5,981 bases of DNA from Acidobacteriota bacterium (lineage in GTDB: Bacteria > Planctomycetota > Phycisphaerae > WQYP01 > JAJZKJ01), in contig JAJZKJ010000154.1 in assembly GCA_021804195.1 (NCBI GenBank), positions 1-5,981 on the forward strand, given 5' to 3'. Numbering within the stretch: the first letter of the stretch is position 1; the number at the start of each line of letters is the position of its first letter. This document shows positions 1 through 5,381 of this stretch, piece by piece. The notes below the pieces were generated by a model. The model saw only the letters and a list, made by a program, of their open reading frames with translations, had not been told where the DNA came from and did no database searches. The position numbers and the translations under genes were made by a program.

Positions 1-33
1 CGCGTCGTGGCAGCACAGCGACCGCGCCCAAAA

Positions 34-94
34 GCGCAGCGCCCCAAAGCTCTATTTTCTGCTATCTCCATCTACTCTCTCGCGGCCCGCAGGC
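34..94 (+). repeat. Dispersed intergenic repeat, copy A
   Basis: The left end, GCGCAGCGCCC (34-44), and the right end, CGGCCCGCAGGC (83-94), both recur as exact reverse complements in the gap after the VWA gene (1794-1804 and 1764-1775). The left end also recurs reversed at 1723-1733. CTACTCTCTCG (72-82) recurs reversed at 1687-1697. The interior is T/C-rich and only loosely conserved. This looks like a short non-coding interspersed element with defined ends. Whether it is mobile or structural cannot be told from three copies. Confidence 0.55.
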
Positions 95-98
95 CGCG
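81..98. repeat. Perfect GC hairpin within dispersed repeat A
   Basis: CGCGGCC (81-87) pairs perfectly with GGCCGCG (92-98) around a four-base loop (CGCA). It forms the right end of dispersed repeat copy A. No T-run follows on either strand, so it is not a typical intrinsic terminator. It could be a structural end of the repeat, as in REP-like elements. Confidence 0.5.
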
Positions 99-105
99 TG
101 CACGC

Positions 106-368
106 ATCTTGGCATCCTTCAGGAAAAACCCAATGTTTTGCACTATTTGCAAAAACCGATCTTGGCATCCTTCAGGAAAACACCAATGATTCGCTGCTTT
201 TATCTTGGCATCCTTCAAAGCCGGCCAATATCCATGCGGGTTTGCTCGCACCCACCGCACCCCAAAATACCCCTTTTTTATCGCCCAACCCGACCTGTCT
301 CAGCACACTTGAGCAAAAACCCCGTGTTTTGAATGTTGTTACCTTGGCATTGCTCAAAAACCCAATAT
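106..368 (+). repeat. Degenerate direct-repeat cluster, about five copies
   Basis: Two 30-base units, at 106-135 and 159-188, differ at only two positions; both begin ATCTTGGCATCCTTCAGG. A third copy (from 202) keeps the first 16 bases and then diverges. A fourth (about 297-331) is recognisable by about 20 of 24 bases matching 117-140. A fifth (341-368) keeps CTTGGCAT and CAAAAACCCAAT. Starts are 53, 43, about 95 and about 44 bases apart. The spacing does not keep reading frame between the two best copies, and no single frame reads sensibly across all of them, so the array is non-coding. The role is unknown. It lies upstream of the VWA gene and may be part of its leader. Confidence 0.6.
136..154. 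repeat. AT-rich perfect hairpin between repeat copies
   Basis: TTTTGCA (136-142) and TGCAAAA (148-154) form a perfect seven-base-pair stem with a five-base loop. It occupies the gap between the first two direct-repeat copies. No function can be assigned. Confidence 0.4.
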
Positions 369-510
369 GCCCGCACCTTTTCACAACGGCACCCGAAGAA
401 ACTCTAGGCGACTCCGCGCGAGCCACCCGTCGCGCAGCGCATTTGCTTTCCACCGCATCAAATACTTATCATGCAATCAGCAGACGGCGACGGCTCGCAA
501 TCATCCAAAA
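369..510. other. Non-coding leader before the VWA gene
   Basis: I see no credible gene here. With the repeats before it, this gives at least 524 bases without a supported coding region. An ATG at 471 is in frame with the VWA gene, but the 18 residues it would add are unlike the family and have no ribosome site. No confident sigma-70 promoter pair was found. A GCGCAGCGC at 432-440 matches the core of the dispersed repeat end but lacks the rest of the element. Confidence 0.4.
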
Positions 511-515
511 AAAGG
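511..515 (+). promoter_or_regulatory. Ribosome binding site of the VWA gene
   Basis: AAAGG at the end of an A-rich run sits nine bases before the ATG at 525. This supports 525 over the in-frame ATG at 471, which has no comparable site. Confidence 0.55.
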
Positions 516-524
516 TATTGCATC

Positions 525-1667
525 ATGCGACATTATTATGGCGAGTTTGACGGGCAGGAGTTTCCTACGCCTGATTCGCTTTTTGCCGGCGATAACTTTC
601 TGGAGTTTATTCTTAACTTCGGTGAAAAGGGCCTCGACGCTCTGGATAAATATCAACCCGTAGACCCCAAGCTGCTCGAAGAATTATTCAAACAGGGCAT
701 GCTGGAAAAGGTCGGCGGACGCACGCGTCTGACGCCGCTCGCCATTTCGGCCATGCAAAACAAGGCTCTGATGGAGATATTTGCGCACCTGCCCCGCGGC
801 GCCCGCGAAGGCCACGCCACGCGCCAGACTGGGGCCGGGGCCGACCGGCTTGAAGGTACCCGCCCCTACAACTTTGGCGATCCGGTATCAGAAATTGACC
901 TGCACCAGTCGCTGCGCAATGCACTGCAGCGACGGGCGGCTGCCGGCAAAGCGGGCGGCACACCAATTGAATTTAGTCAGGATGACCTTGAACTGCACCT
1001 GATGGAACAAACCACCAACTGCGCCTTGTGCATTTTGATAGATATGTCGGGCAGCATGATGCGCTATGGACGTTTTTTGGCTGCCAAAAAGGTTGCCCTG
1101 GCACTAAGCGCTCTGGTTAAACAGCGCTTTCCGCAGGACTCGGTTGATTTTGTCGGCTTTTATTCGACCGCAACCGCGATGCGCGAAGAGCACATACCAC
1201 TGCTTTTGCCCAAGCCGGTATCAACCCATGAGTACAACATAGACATTAAGGTGCCGTTGGCGCAGGCGGCCAAAACGCATCAGCATTTCACCAACCTGCA
1301 ATTGGGCATGCAAATGGCACGCACTGCGCTGCAGCGGCGCGGTGCGCAGCAGAAGCTCATGTTTATTATTACCGACGGGCAGCCTACCGCGCATGTAGAA
1401 GGCGACACGCTTCGGCTGATGTACCCGCCAAGTCAGCGCACCGCATTGGCAACCCTGCGCGAAGCGCTGCTGTGTGCGCGCGCGGGCATACGGGTGTCTA
1501 CGTTTGCGCTGATTGAAGACTACTGGGGCATGGACTGGGTGGAGTTTGTGGATCAACTCACGCGTTTATGCCGGGGTACGGCCTTTTACTGTGCCAGCGA
1601 AGACCTCTCAAGCTGCATTATGGAAAGCTACCTGACTGGCCGCAAAGCAAAAACCTACATCGCGTGA
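525..1667 (+). CDS. VWA domain protein, COG4867-like
   Basis: The product is a 380-residue soluble protein with a C-terminal von Willebrand factor A domain (about 164-350). The metal-ion-dependent adhesion site begins with DMSGS (173-177, the DxSxS motif). A second conserved block is TDGQPTA (283-289), and an FYSTA segment lies between them. Upstream, a family-specific stretch GTRPYNFGDP followed by an IDLHQSLRNAL helix (about 111-133) matches what I recall of COG4867 proteins, as does the N-terminus MRHYYGEFDG. That N-terminus and the AAAGG site fix the start at 525. In this family the VWA protein usually works with a MoxR/Mg-chelatase-like AAA+ ATPase as a metal-insertion or remodelling pair. 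No such gene is adjacent here; one could lie left of the window. There is no signal peptide or membrane segment, so it is cytoplasmic. The exact target is unknown. Confidence 0.88.
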   Translation: MRHYYGEFDGQEFPTPDSLFAGDNFLEFILNFGEKGLDALDKYQPVDPKLLEELFKQGMLEKVGGRTRLTPLAISAMQNKALMEIFAHLPRGAREGHATRQTGAGADRLEGTRPYNFGDPVSEIDLHQSLRNALQRRAAAGKAGGTPIEFSQDDLELHLMEQTTNCALCILIDMSGSMMRYGRFLAAKKVALALSALVKQRFPQDSVDFVGFYSTATAMREEHIPLLLPKPVSTHEYNIDIKVPLAQAAKTHQHFTNLQLGMQMARTALQRRGAQQKLMFIITDGQPTAHVEGDTLRLMYPPSQRTALATLREALLCARAGIRVSTFALIEDYWGMDWVEFVDQLTRLCRGTAFYCASEDLSSCIMESYLTGRKAKTYIA

Positions 1668-1686
1668 TGCGCGGGTGCGGCTGCTC

Positions 1687-1733
1687 CGAGAGAGTAGCCC
1701 AGGTGTGAGTAGAAAAGTTTTTGGGCGCTGCGC
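1687..1733 (-). repeat. Dispersed intergenic repeat, copy B
   Basis: Read on the minus strand this 47-base block begins with the 11-base end GCGCAGCGCCC and finishes with CTACTCTCTCG. Both match copy A (34-44 and 72-82) exactly, with a similar T/C-rich interior of nearly equal length. It lacks the hairpin-forming right end found in copy A. Confidence 0.55.
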
Positions 1734-1763
1734 GGCGACTGGCGTGCAGACGCTCGCAGCGCA

Positions 1764-1804
1764 GCCTGCGGGCCGGAAGAGCAGGAGAGCACCGGGCGCT
1801 GCGC
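1764..1804 (-). repeat. Dispersed intergenic repeat, short copy C
   Basis: Read on the minus strand this 41-base block has both defined ends of copy A, GCGCAGCGCCC and CGGCCCGCAGGC. Its interior is about 20 bases shorter, with only GCTCT and CTGCT segments shared. Identical ends with variable interiors suggest a family defined by its termini. Confidence 0.55.
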
Positions 1805-1825
1805 TTGTGCGGGGCGCGGGCGTGT

Positions 1826-3175
1826 TTAGCCGGCGGATACGACGCCGATGCTGCCCTGGCGTCCGGCGCCGGCGGTAACTTCGGGGCGGCCTACGGCATA
1901 ATAATGCAGTCCGGCGGCGGCAACTTTGCCGCTGGCGAGGCAGTTGCGGCCATCAAACACATGCTTGCCGCGCATCAGTTTGGCAATGGCTGCCCAGTCC
2001 TGCGTAATAAACTCGGCCCAATCGGTAATTAATGCAATGGCATCGGCCCCGGTTGTACACTCGGCAACACTGGCGCAATACTGAACCTGCGGCGGCAGAA
2101 GTTTTTTGGCGTTGGCCGTGCCCTGTGGGTCGTAGGCCTTAATTTTGAGGCCGGCAGCGGCCAAATGCCTGATAACGTCTATGCTGGGAGCTTCACGCAT
2201 GTCGTCGGTGTCGGATTTGAAGGCAAGGCCCCATACCGCCACGTGCGCGTTGGGCACATCTTTGACGGCATTGATGACGCGTTTGGCAAACCATTCTTTT
2301 TGCCGGGTGTTTACCTTTTCAACGCCGGCAAACAAGAATGGCTCCACGCCAATTTGCTTAAGCTCATGCACGAGCGCGGCGACATCCTTGGGAAAGCACG
2401 ATCCGCCGTAACCCACACCGGCCTTTAAAAAGCCCGGGCCGATGCGTTTATCGGTGCCAATGCCGATGCGCACGCTTTCGATGTCGGCGCCCATAGATTG
2501 CGCCAGGAGCGAGAGTTCATTAACAAAGCTGATGCGCATGGCGAGCATGGCGTTTGCGGCAAACTTGGTGAGTTCGGCGCTTTGGCGATTCATCGAAAAA
2601 ATGGCGAAGCCGCGGTCAATAAGAGGCTGATAAATTTCGCGCAGCACATCCAGTCCGGCGTTGGTGTTGGCGCCGAATACGATGCGGTCGGGCTGCATAA
2701 AGTCTTGAATGGCGGTGCCTTCGCGCAAAAACTCGGGGTTGTTGACCACTTCAATGCGGTGCGGAGCGTTTTTGACGCGGTCCACAACCTTTGAGCCGGT
2801 GCCGGGAGGAACCGTGCTTTTAATGACAAGTGTTTTGGGGCCGTTGGCGGCTTTGGCGACGGTTTCAGCGGCGGCGAAGAGCATGCTTAGATCAGCTCCG
2901 CCGGCCGGGCTGGGCGGAGTGCCCACGGCAATGAATATGGTTTGCGAGTCTTTAATGGCTGATTCGGCATCGGTGGTGAAGCGCAGGCGGCCGTTTTTTA
3001 CCTCGGCCTGAATGAGTTCGGACAAGCCCGGTTCGTAAATGGGCACATGGCCCTGCGAAAGACTTTTAACGCGACTGGCGTCAACGTCAACGGCAATAAC
3101 ATGATGCCCCAATGCCGCCAGGCACGTACCAGAGACCAAACCAACATATCCGCAGCCGAGCACCGCCAACTTCAT
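1826..3175 (-). CDS. ugd: UDP-glucose 6-dehydrogenase
   Basis: It oxidises UDP-glucose to UDP-glucuronate in two NAD+-dependent steps, supplying acid sugars for capsule, exopolysaccharide or lipid modification in the cytoplasm. The 449-residue product has the usual family length. The N-terminal Rossmann fold starts at residue 1, with GCGYVG (7-12) and an acidic end of strand two (D30). NNPEFLREG (145-153), ELTKFAANAMLA (201-212), the catalytic-cysteine motif GYGGSCFPKD (255-264, Cys260) and WGLAFK.DTDD (315-325) are all present, so the enzyme should be active. The last 16 residues or so after GRPEV form a Gly/Ala-rich tail of no known role. The ATG at 3175 has AAAGGA eight bases upstream. The gene follows the Rieske gene by 45 bases and may share its transcript. 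A related nucleotide-sugar dehydrogenase (for example GDP-mannose dehydrogenase) is possible but fits less well. Confidence 0.95.
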   Translation of the reverse strand: MKLAVLGCGYVGLVSGTCLAALGHHVIAVDVDASRVKSLSQGHVPIYEPGLSELIQAEVKNGRLRFTTDAESAIKDSQTIFIAVGTPPSPAGGADLSMLFAAAETVAKAANGPKTLVIKSTVPPGTGSKVVDRVKNAPHRIEVVNNPEFLREGTAIQDFMQPDRIVFGANTNAGLDVLREIYQPLIDRGFAIFSMNRQSAELTKFAANAMLAMRISFVNELSLLAQSMGADIESVRIGIGTDKRIGPGFLKAGVGYGGSCFPKDVAALVHELKQIGVEPFLFAGVEKVNTRQKEWFAKRVINAVKDVPNAHVAVWGLAFKSDTDDMREAPSIDVIRHLAAAGLKIKAYDPQGTANAKKLLPPQVQYCASVAECTTGADAIALITDWAEFITQDWAAIAKLMRGKHVFDGRNCLASGKVAAAGLHYYAVGRPEVTAGAGRQGSIGVVSAG

Positions 3176-3183
3176 TCGTTATT

Positions 3184-3189
3184 TCCTTT
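3184..3189 (-). promoter_or_regulatory. Ribosome binding site of ugd
   Basis: On the minus strand this reads AAAGGA, eight bases before the ATG at 3175. That ATG also begins the Rossmann strand directly, so the start is secure. Confidence 0.6.
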
Positions 3190-3220
3190 GCTGTTAATGA
3201 TGAAACCCCAACACTCTGAA

Positions 3221-3529
3221 TTAACGCTCCACCAAAATGGCGTCTCCCTCGAGCCGCACATTAAAACGCTTAATAGGCCCATTGGCTGGACCATCCACCG
3301 CGCAACCGGATCGCAGATCGAACGCGGCATGATGCCACGGGCAGATGAGCAAACTGCCGGTCACTCGCCCCGCGCAAATGGGCAAGTCTGCATGAGAACA
3401 GCGATCTTCAAACACAAAAAAATCGCCGTTGGCGTTAAAAATCGCCAGTTTAAGGCCATCTACTTCGATGGCACGGCCTTCACCCACAGGAATATCGGCC
3501 TTTTGGGCCACGGTCATGTACTCTGACAC
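3221..3529 (-). CDS. Rieske [2Fe-2S] ferredoxin
   Basis: This is a small soluble electron carrier of 102 residues, a single Rieske domain and little else. Cluster ligands are C44 and H46 (CSH) and C63 and H66 (CPWH), 17 residues apart as expected, followed by FDLRSG. Such stand-alone Rieske proteins pass electrons to non-haem oxygenases or resemble the small nitrite reductase subunit NirD. No oxygenase, reductase or nitrite reductase is nearby, so the partner is unknown. I chose GTG at 3529: AGGA lies eight bases before it, and the resulting N-terminus MSEYMTVAQKADIP resembles family members. ATG at 3517 has only a weak site, and GTG at 3550 has none. Two further cysteines (52 and 76) are not cluster ligands in the standard pattern. 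It lies 45 bases before ugd on the same strand. Confidence 0.9.
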   Translation of the reverse strand: MSEYMTVAQKADIPVGEGRAIEVDGLKLAIFNANGDFFVFEDRCSHADLPICAGRVTGSLLICPWHHAAFDLRSGCAVDGPANGPIKRFNVRLEGDAILVER

Positions 3530-3537
3530 AACAATAG

Positions 3538-3541
3538 TCCT
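3538..3541 (-). promoter_or_regulatory. Ribosome binding site deciding the Rieske start
   Basis: AGGA on the minus strand lies eight bases before GTG at 3529. It is the best-placed site among the three candidate starts. Confidence 0.45.
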
Positions 3542-3573
3542 ATAAAGCACTTATCACAAAAGTGCGAGGCCAA

Positions 3574-3582
3574 AGTATACCA
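3574..3582 (-). promoter_or_regulatory. Possible extended -10 promoter for Rieske-ugd
   Basis: The minus strand reads TGGTATACT, a TGn extended -10 with a TATACT box, about 45 bases before the Rieske start. A convincing -35 box is lacking. Downstream, CACTT and AAGTG (3560-3564 and 3548-3552) form an inverted pair that could lie in the leader or act as an operator. It is an inference from consensus only. Confidence 0.33.
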
Positions 3583-3692
3583 ATGGTTCTACAAGTAAAA
3601 CAGTTGAGGATTGATGCAGCGGTTCACGGGGACGACTGGGCAGCGCTGAAAGTGTGCGTTTCTCGGGTGATTGGGCAGGCTGGAAGCCGGTG

Positions 3693-4190
3693 TTACGATG
3701 GAGACGGTTTATCTGAATCGGAACCGGTAAACTTCAAGAGCAGTTTTCGCCAGGGGATCTTTGCTGCAAGCCCGGCGGCAACCTCGCGTACGATAGGCTC
3801 TACCGCATTTATTACCGGGTGCTCATGCAAACTGTTTTGATGTGGGCCATCGGCCTGGCGGTGGTCGGCCTCTGATGTTGGCGAGGCGATGGGCGATGGT
3901 GCTGCGGGGCTGTGGCGTGAATAGTCCGCGGCATGATCAACGCCCAAAAAAGCCTTGAGCCGATCTATCATGCCGCCGCCGGCCGTGCCTGCCGACAGCA
4001 GCCCACTGCCGAGAGCGACGCCCGCGGCAACCATGGCTGCCAAAGCTCCGCCGAGGTGACGCTGCACAATGCGTGCCGGGGAGTATCGTTCTTCCAACTG
4101 CTGAACAAAATCGCTCCCCTGACGATCACACTGCCGCAGCAGCAGGTCGCGCTGGCGTTCGAGTTCCGCAATTTCATGTTCTAAACTCAT
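3693..4190 (-). CDS. YqjK/DUF3618-like membrane protein
   Basis: The 165-residue protein has four parts: a charged coiled-coil-like N-terminus (1-38, with EIAELERQRDLL and QLEERYSPARIV), one hydrophobic Ala/Gly-rich membrane segment (about 48-70), a Pro/Ser/His-rich low-complexity linker (about 92-125) and an amphipathic C-terminal segment ending in a basic patch (about 126-153). The LEERYSP pattern before the membrane segment recalls DUF3618 proteins, whose helix ends in a similar L-x-x-R-x-SP. By position it corresponds to yqjK. The start ATG overlaps the stop of the DUF1469 gene as ATGA, implying translational coupling, and GGAG (4199-4202) lies eight bases before it. The function is unknown; an envelope stress or membrane scaffold role is inferred from neighbours only. 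Confidence 0.72.
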   Translation of the reverse strand: MSLEHEIAELERQRDLLLRQCDRQGSDFVQQLEERYSPARIVQRHLGGALAAMVAAGVALGSGLLSAGTAGGGMIDRLKAFLGVDHAADYSRHSPAAPSPIASPTSEADHRQADGPHQNSLHEHPVINAVEPIVREVAAGLAAKIPWRKLLLKFTGSDSDKPSPS

Positions 4191-4639
4191 GGCGGCGTCT
4201 CCACCGAGGGTGCATTGTCAGGCGTCTTGGTGCGGAGCTGCGTATGGCCCGCGACGCTATCAGAAGTTGATGAGGAGCGCGGCTCTGCGGTCCTGCCACC
4301 GGCCCACACGAGGAGCAAAGCGCCGGCGAGCAAGTGAACTCCGGCAAAGGTGAACCACACCGCCAATACGGGCATAACCATCAGCAGGGCCTGAAAAATC
4401 GCAATATACAAAAACACCGCACCGGCCAGCAGCAGCAGCGCCCCAATCGCAGCCCACACGGCACGCATCATGGCCCGCCGCATTATTTGCAGCAGTTGCA
4501 GCAATATAATGCGAGCCTCAAGTTCAATAAGGCGGGCCGTGGAATGCGCCACTGTGCTCCAAAAGCCCGGGTGGGCACGGCCATTGCCGCCATGGTCAGC
4601 ATCGGCTGGGCTTTGCGGGGCTGCGTCGGCGGTGCGCAT
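4187..4639 (-). CDS. DUF1469/YqjE-like holin-superfamily membrane protein
   Basis: With the start at 4639 the protein has 150 residues, typical for Phage_holin_3_6 (DUF1469). It has a polar N-terminus, a pre-membrane amphipathic helix (STARLIELEARIILLQLLQ, about 33-51) and two membrane segments (about 61-83 and 91-113). The C-terminal tail is hydrophilic and Ser/Thr-rich. Both ends are expected in the cytoplasm. Despite the family name these are chromosomal proteins with no shown lytic role. I chose 4639 because GGAAGG (4650-4655) lies ten bases upstream. The same frame opens at an ATG at 4795, but that adds 52 residues without family resemblance and has no ribosome site. It lies between the DUF883 and YqjK-like genes, matching the yqjD-yqjE-yqjK order. 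Confidence 0.8.
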   Translation of the reverse strand: MRTADAAPQSPADADHGGNGRAHPGFWSTVAHSTARLIELEARIILLQLLQIMRRAMMRAVWAAIGALLLLAGAVFLYIAIFQALLMVMPVLAVWFTFAGVHLLAGALLLVWAGGRTAEPRSSSTSDSVAGHTQLRTKTPDNAPSVETPP

Positions 4640-4822
4640 AGGCAACAAACCTTCCATTGCCCGGTGATTGTGGTCAGCAAACGCCGGTTTAAAAGCATTC
4701 AATAGGGCCAGCCGTCGGCGATCAAGCGAGGCACCCCAACGAGGAAGCCAACGGCTGTGGTCAGCAGGCCGCGAGCACAAGCCCACAGCCACCATACGCT
4801 ACAATAAAAGCGATACGGGCAT
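4640..4822 (-). other. Gap or N-terminal extension before the DUF1469 gene
   Basis: These 183 bases separate the stop of the DUF883 gene from the preferred DUF1469 start. The DUF1469 frame stays open back to 4795, so an automatic annotation may call the longer form. The added residues are rich in Arg, Trp and His and look like chance translation. A short stem, CGCT (4797-4800) with AGCG (4809-4812), is the only structure seen. The region could hold an internal promoter or simply be transcribed spacer. Confidence 0.35.
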
Positions 4823-5143
4823 TTAGCGACGCCGCTTGATGGCGTAGCCCACCAGCAACCCCGCCGCCAGCGCCATCGCCAGCGACTTGTACGGATTATG
4901 CCTTACGTAGGTTACAACCGCCACATGCGAGCGGGCTGCCTGCTCTTTGAGAGCTTCTTTTTTGTCGTGCGCCCAGTCGGAGGCGTGGCTCTTGATGCCG
5001 CCCAAACGGTCGGCAGCGGCTTTGCCCACTTCACCGGCAAGGTCGGCAACGGCGCCCTTGGCAGCAACATACTTGCGGCGCAACTCGGCGGCATGACCGT
5101 CCGCAGCGCTGCTGTCGGGTGAAACCATAACATTGTCTGACAT
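4823..5143 (-). CDS. DUF883/YqjD-like tail-anchored protein
   Basis: This 106-residue protein has a polar helical N-terminal part (about 18-72, Ala- and charge-rich), a linker YVRHNPYKS (79-87) and a single C-terminal membrane segment (AMALAAGLLVGYAI, about 89-102) ending in KRRR. Helix, xNPxxS turn, Gly-rich membrane anchor and basic end is the pattern of DUF883 proteins (YqjD, ElaB, YgaM). In E. coli these are inner-membrane proteins that bind ribosomes in stationary phase; extending that role to this protein is inference. I chose ATG at 5143 because AAGGAG (5150-5155) lies six bases before it. A TTG at 5149 would leave no room for the ribosome site. It is the first gene of the minus-strand block. 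Confidence 0.85.
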   Translation of the reverse strand: MSDNVMVSPDSSAADGHAAELRRKYVAAKGAVADLAGEVGKAAADRLGGIKSHASDWAHDKKEALKEQAARSHVAVVTYVRHNPYKSLAMALAAGLLVGYAIKRRR

Positions 5144-5149
5144 GGCCAA

Positions 5150-5155
5150 CTCCTT
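5150..5155 (-). promoter_or_regulatory. Strong ribosome binding site of the DUF883 gene
   Basis: The minus strand reads AAGGAG, six bases before ATG at 5143. It is the strongest Shine-Dalgarno match in the window and suggests high expression of this small protein. Confidence 0.7.
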
Positions 5156-5358
5156 ATTCTGCTCTCGGTCGCTTGCTCTTTTTACATGGCTGCCCGGCGG
5201 GAAGCGGCCAGAGAGGAATTCGCCGACCAGTCATACACCTTTAGTTGTACAACTTTTGCCACCTGCAATGCAAGTTGTCTGAAAAAATGGCGTCAGTCTC
5301 CCTGACCGGCGGTATGCGTAGGCGGGCCAGCGCGATACAATTTGCCTTTGGCGTGGCA
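5156..5358. other. Divergent intergenic promoter region
   Basis: This lies between the DUF883 gene on the minus strand and the MATE gene on the plus strand, so it should carry promoters for both. I found no confident -35/-10 pair on either strand. A TACAAT (5336-5341) could be a plus-strand -10 box, but there is no matching -35. A perfect palindrome at 5243-5254 is the clearest signal. Confidence 0.4.
5243..5254. promoter_or_regulatory. Perfect palindrome, candidate operator
   Basis: AGTTGTACAACT is a perfect 12-base palindrome, about 100 bases before the DUF883 start and about 130 bases before the MATE start. A half-site-like AAGTTGT recurs at 5272-5278. Dimeric repressors and activators bind such sites, and MATE exporters are often controlled by a local regulator, but none is seen in the window. 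Confidence 0.4.
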
Positions 5359-5372
5359 GCCGGCCCGCCGGC
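5359..5372 (+). promoter_or_regulatory. GC hairpin abutting the MATE ribosome site
   Basis: GCCGG (5359-5363) and CCGGC (5368-5372) form a five-pair GC stem with a four-base loop. It ends directly against the GGAG at 5373-5376. It could limit ribosome access, or it may be chance in GC-rich DNA. Confidence 0.35.
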
Positions 5373-5381
5373 GGAGATGTT

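Larger units (their letters stand above)
1668..1825. other. Convergent intergenic gap filled with repeats
   Basis: This gap lies between two genes that end toward each other, so it should contain transcription stops. It holds two reversed copies of the dispersed repeat and an inverted repeat, GCGCTGCG (1725-1732) with CGCAGCGC (1755-1762). No stem is followed by a proper T-run in either direction, so an intrinsic terminator is not demonstrated. No gene is supported: a short plus-strand frame through it has no ribosome site and reads into the antisense of the dehydrogenase gene. Confidence 0.5.
3530..3692. other. Intergenic region before the Rieske gene
   Basis: Apart from the Rieske ribosome site and the candidate promoter, this stretch shows only a weak stem (GGCT 3678-3681 with AGCC 3685-3688) just after the stop of the YqjK-like gene. 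No convincing terminator or gene is visible. A plus-strand frame crossing it runs antisense into the YqjK-like gene and is unsupported. Confidence 0.35.

Noticed and set aside
106..220. Possible small CRISPR array
   Set aside because: There are only two near-identical units, the spacers are short and unequal (23 and 13 bases), and no cas gene is in the window.
72..260. Minus-strand frame in which repeat copies 1 and 3 read as LKDAK
   Set aside because: Copy 2 falls in a different frame (offsets 53 and 43), so the repeat is not conserved as protein.
98..550. Plus-strand open frame of 150 codons upstream of the VWA gene
   Set aside because: It runs through the direct-repeat array, has no ribosome site, shows no recognisable domain and overlaps the VWA start in another frame.
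1725..1762. Inverted repeat after the VWA gene as an intrinsic terminator
   Set aside because: The stem has a 22-base loop and no T-run follows it on either strand. It is better explained as part of the repeat cluster.
3047..3526. Plus-strand frame of 159 codons across the Rieske gene and the ugd start
   Set aside because: It is antisense to two well-supported genes, including the CPWH cluster motif and the Rossmann start.
3562..3840. Plus-strand frame of 92 codons antisense to the end of the YqjK-like gene
   Set aside because: It has no ribosome site and no family resemblance, and half of it is antisense to a better-supported gene.
4334..4705. Plus-strand frame of 123 codons across the DUF1469 gene
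   Set aside because: Its Gln/His/Arg-rich translation is a typical antisense shadow of a gene coding for Leu/Ala-rich membrane helices.
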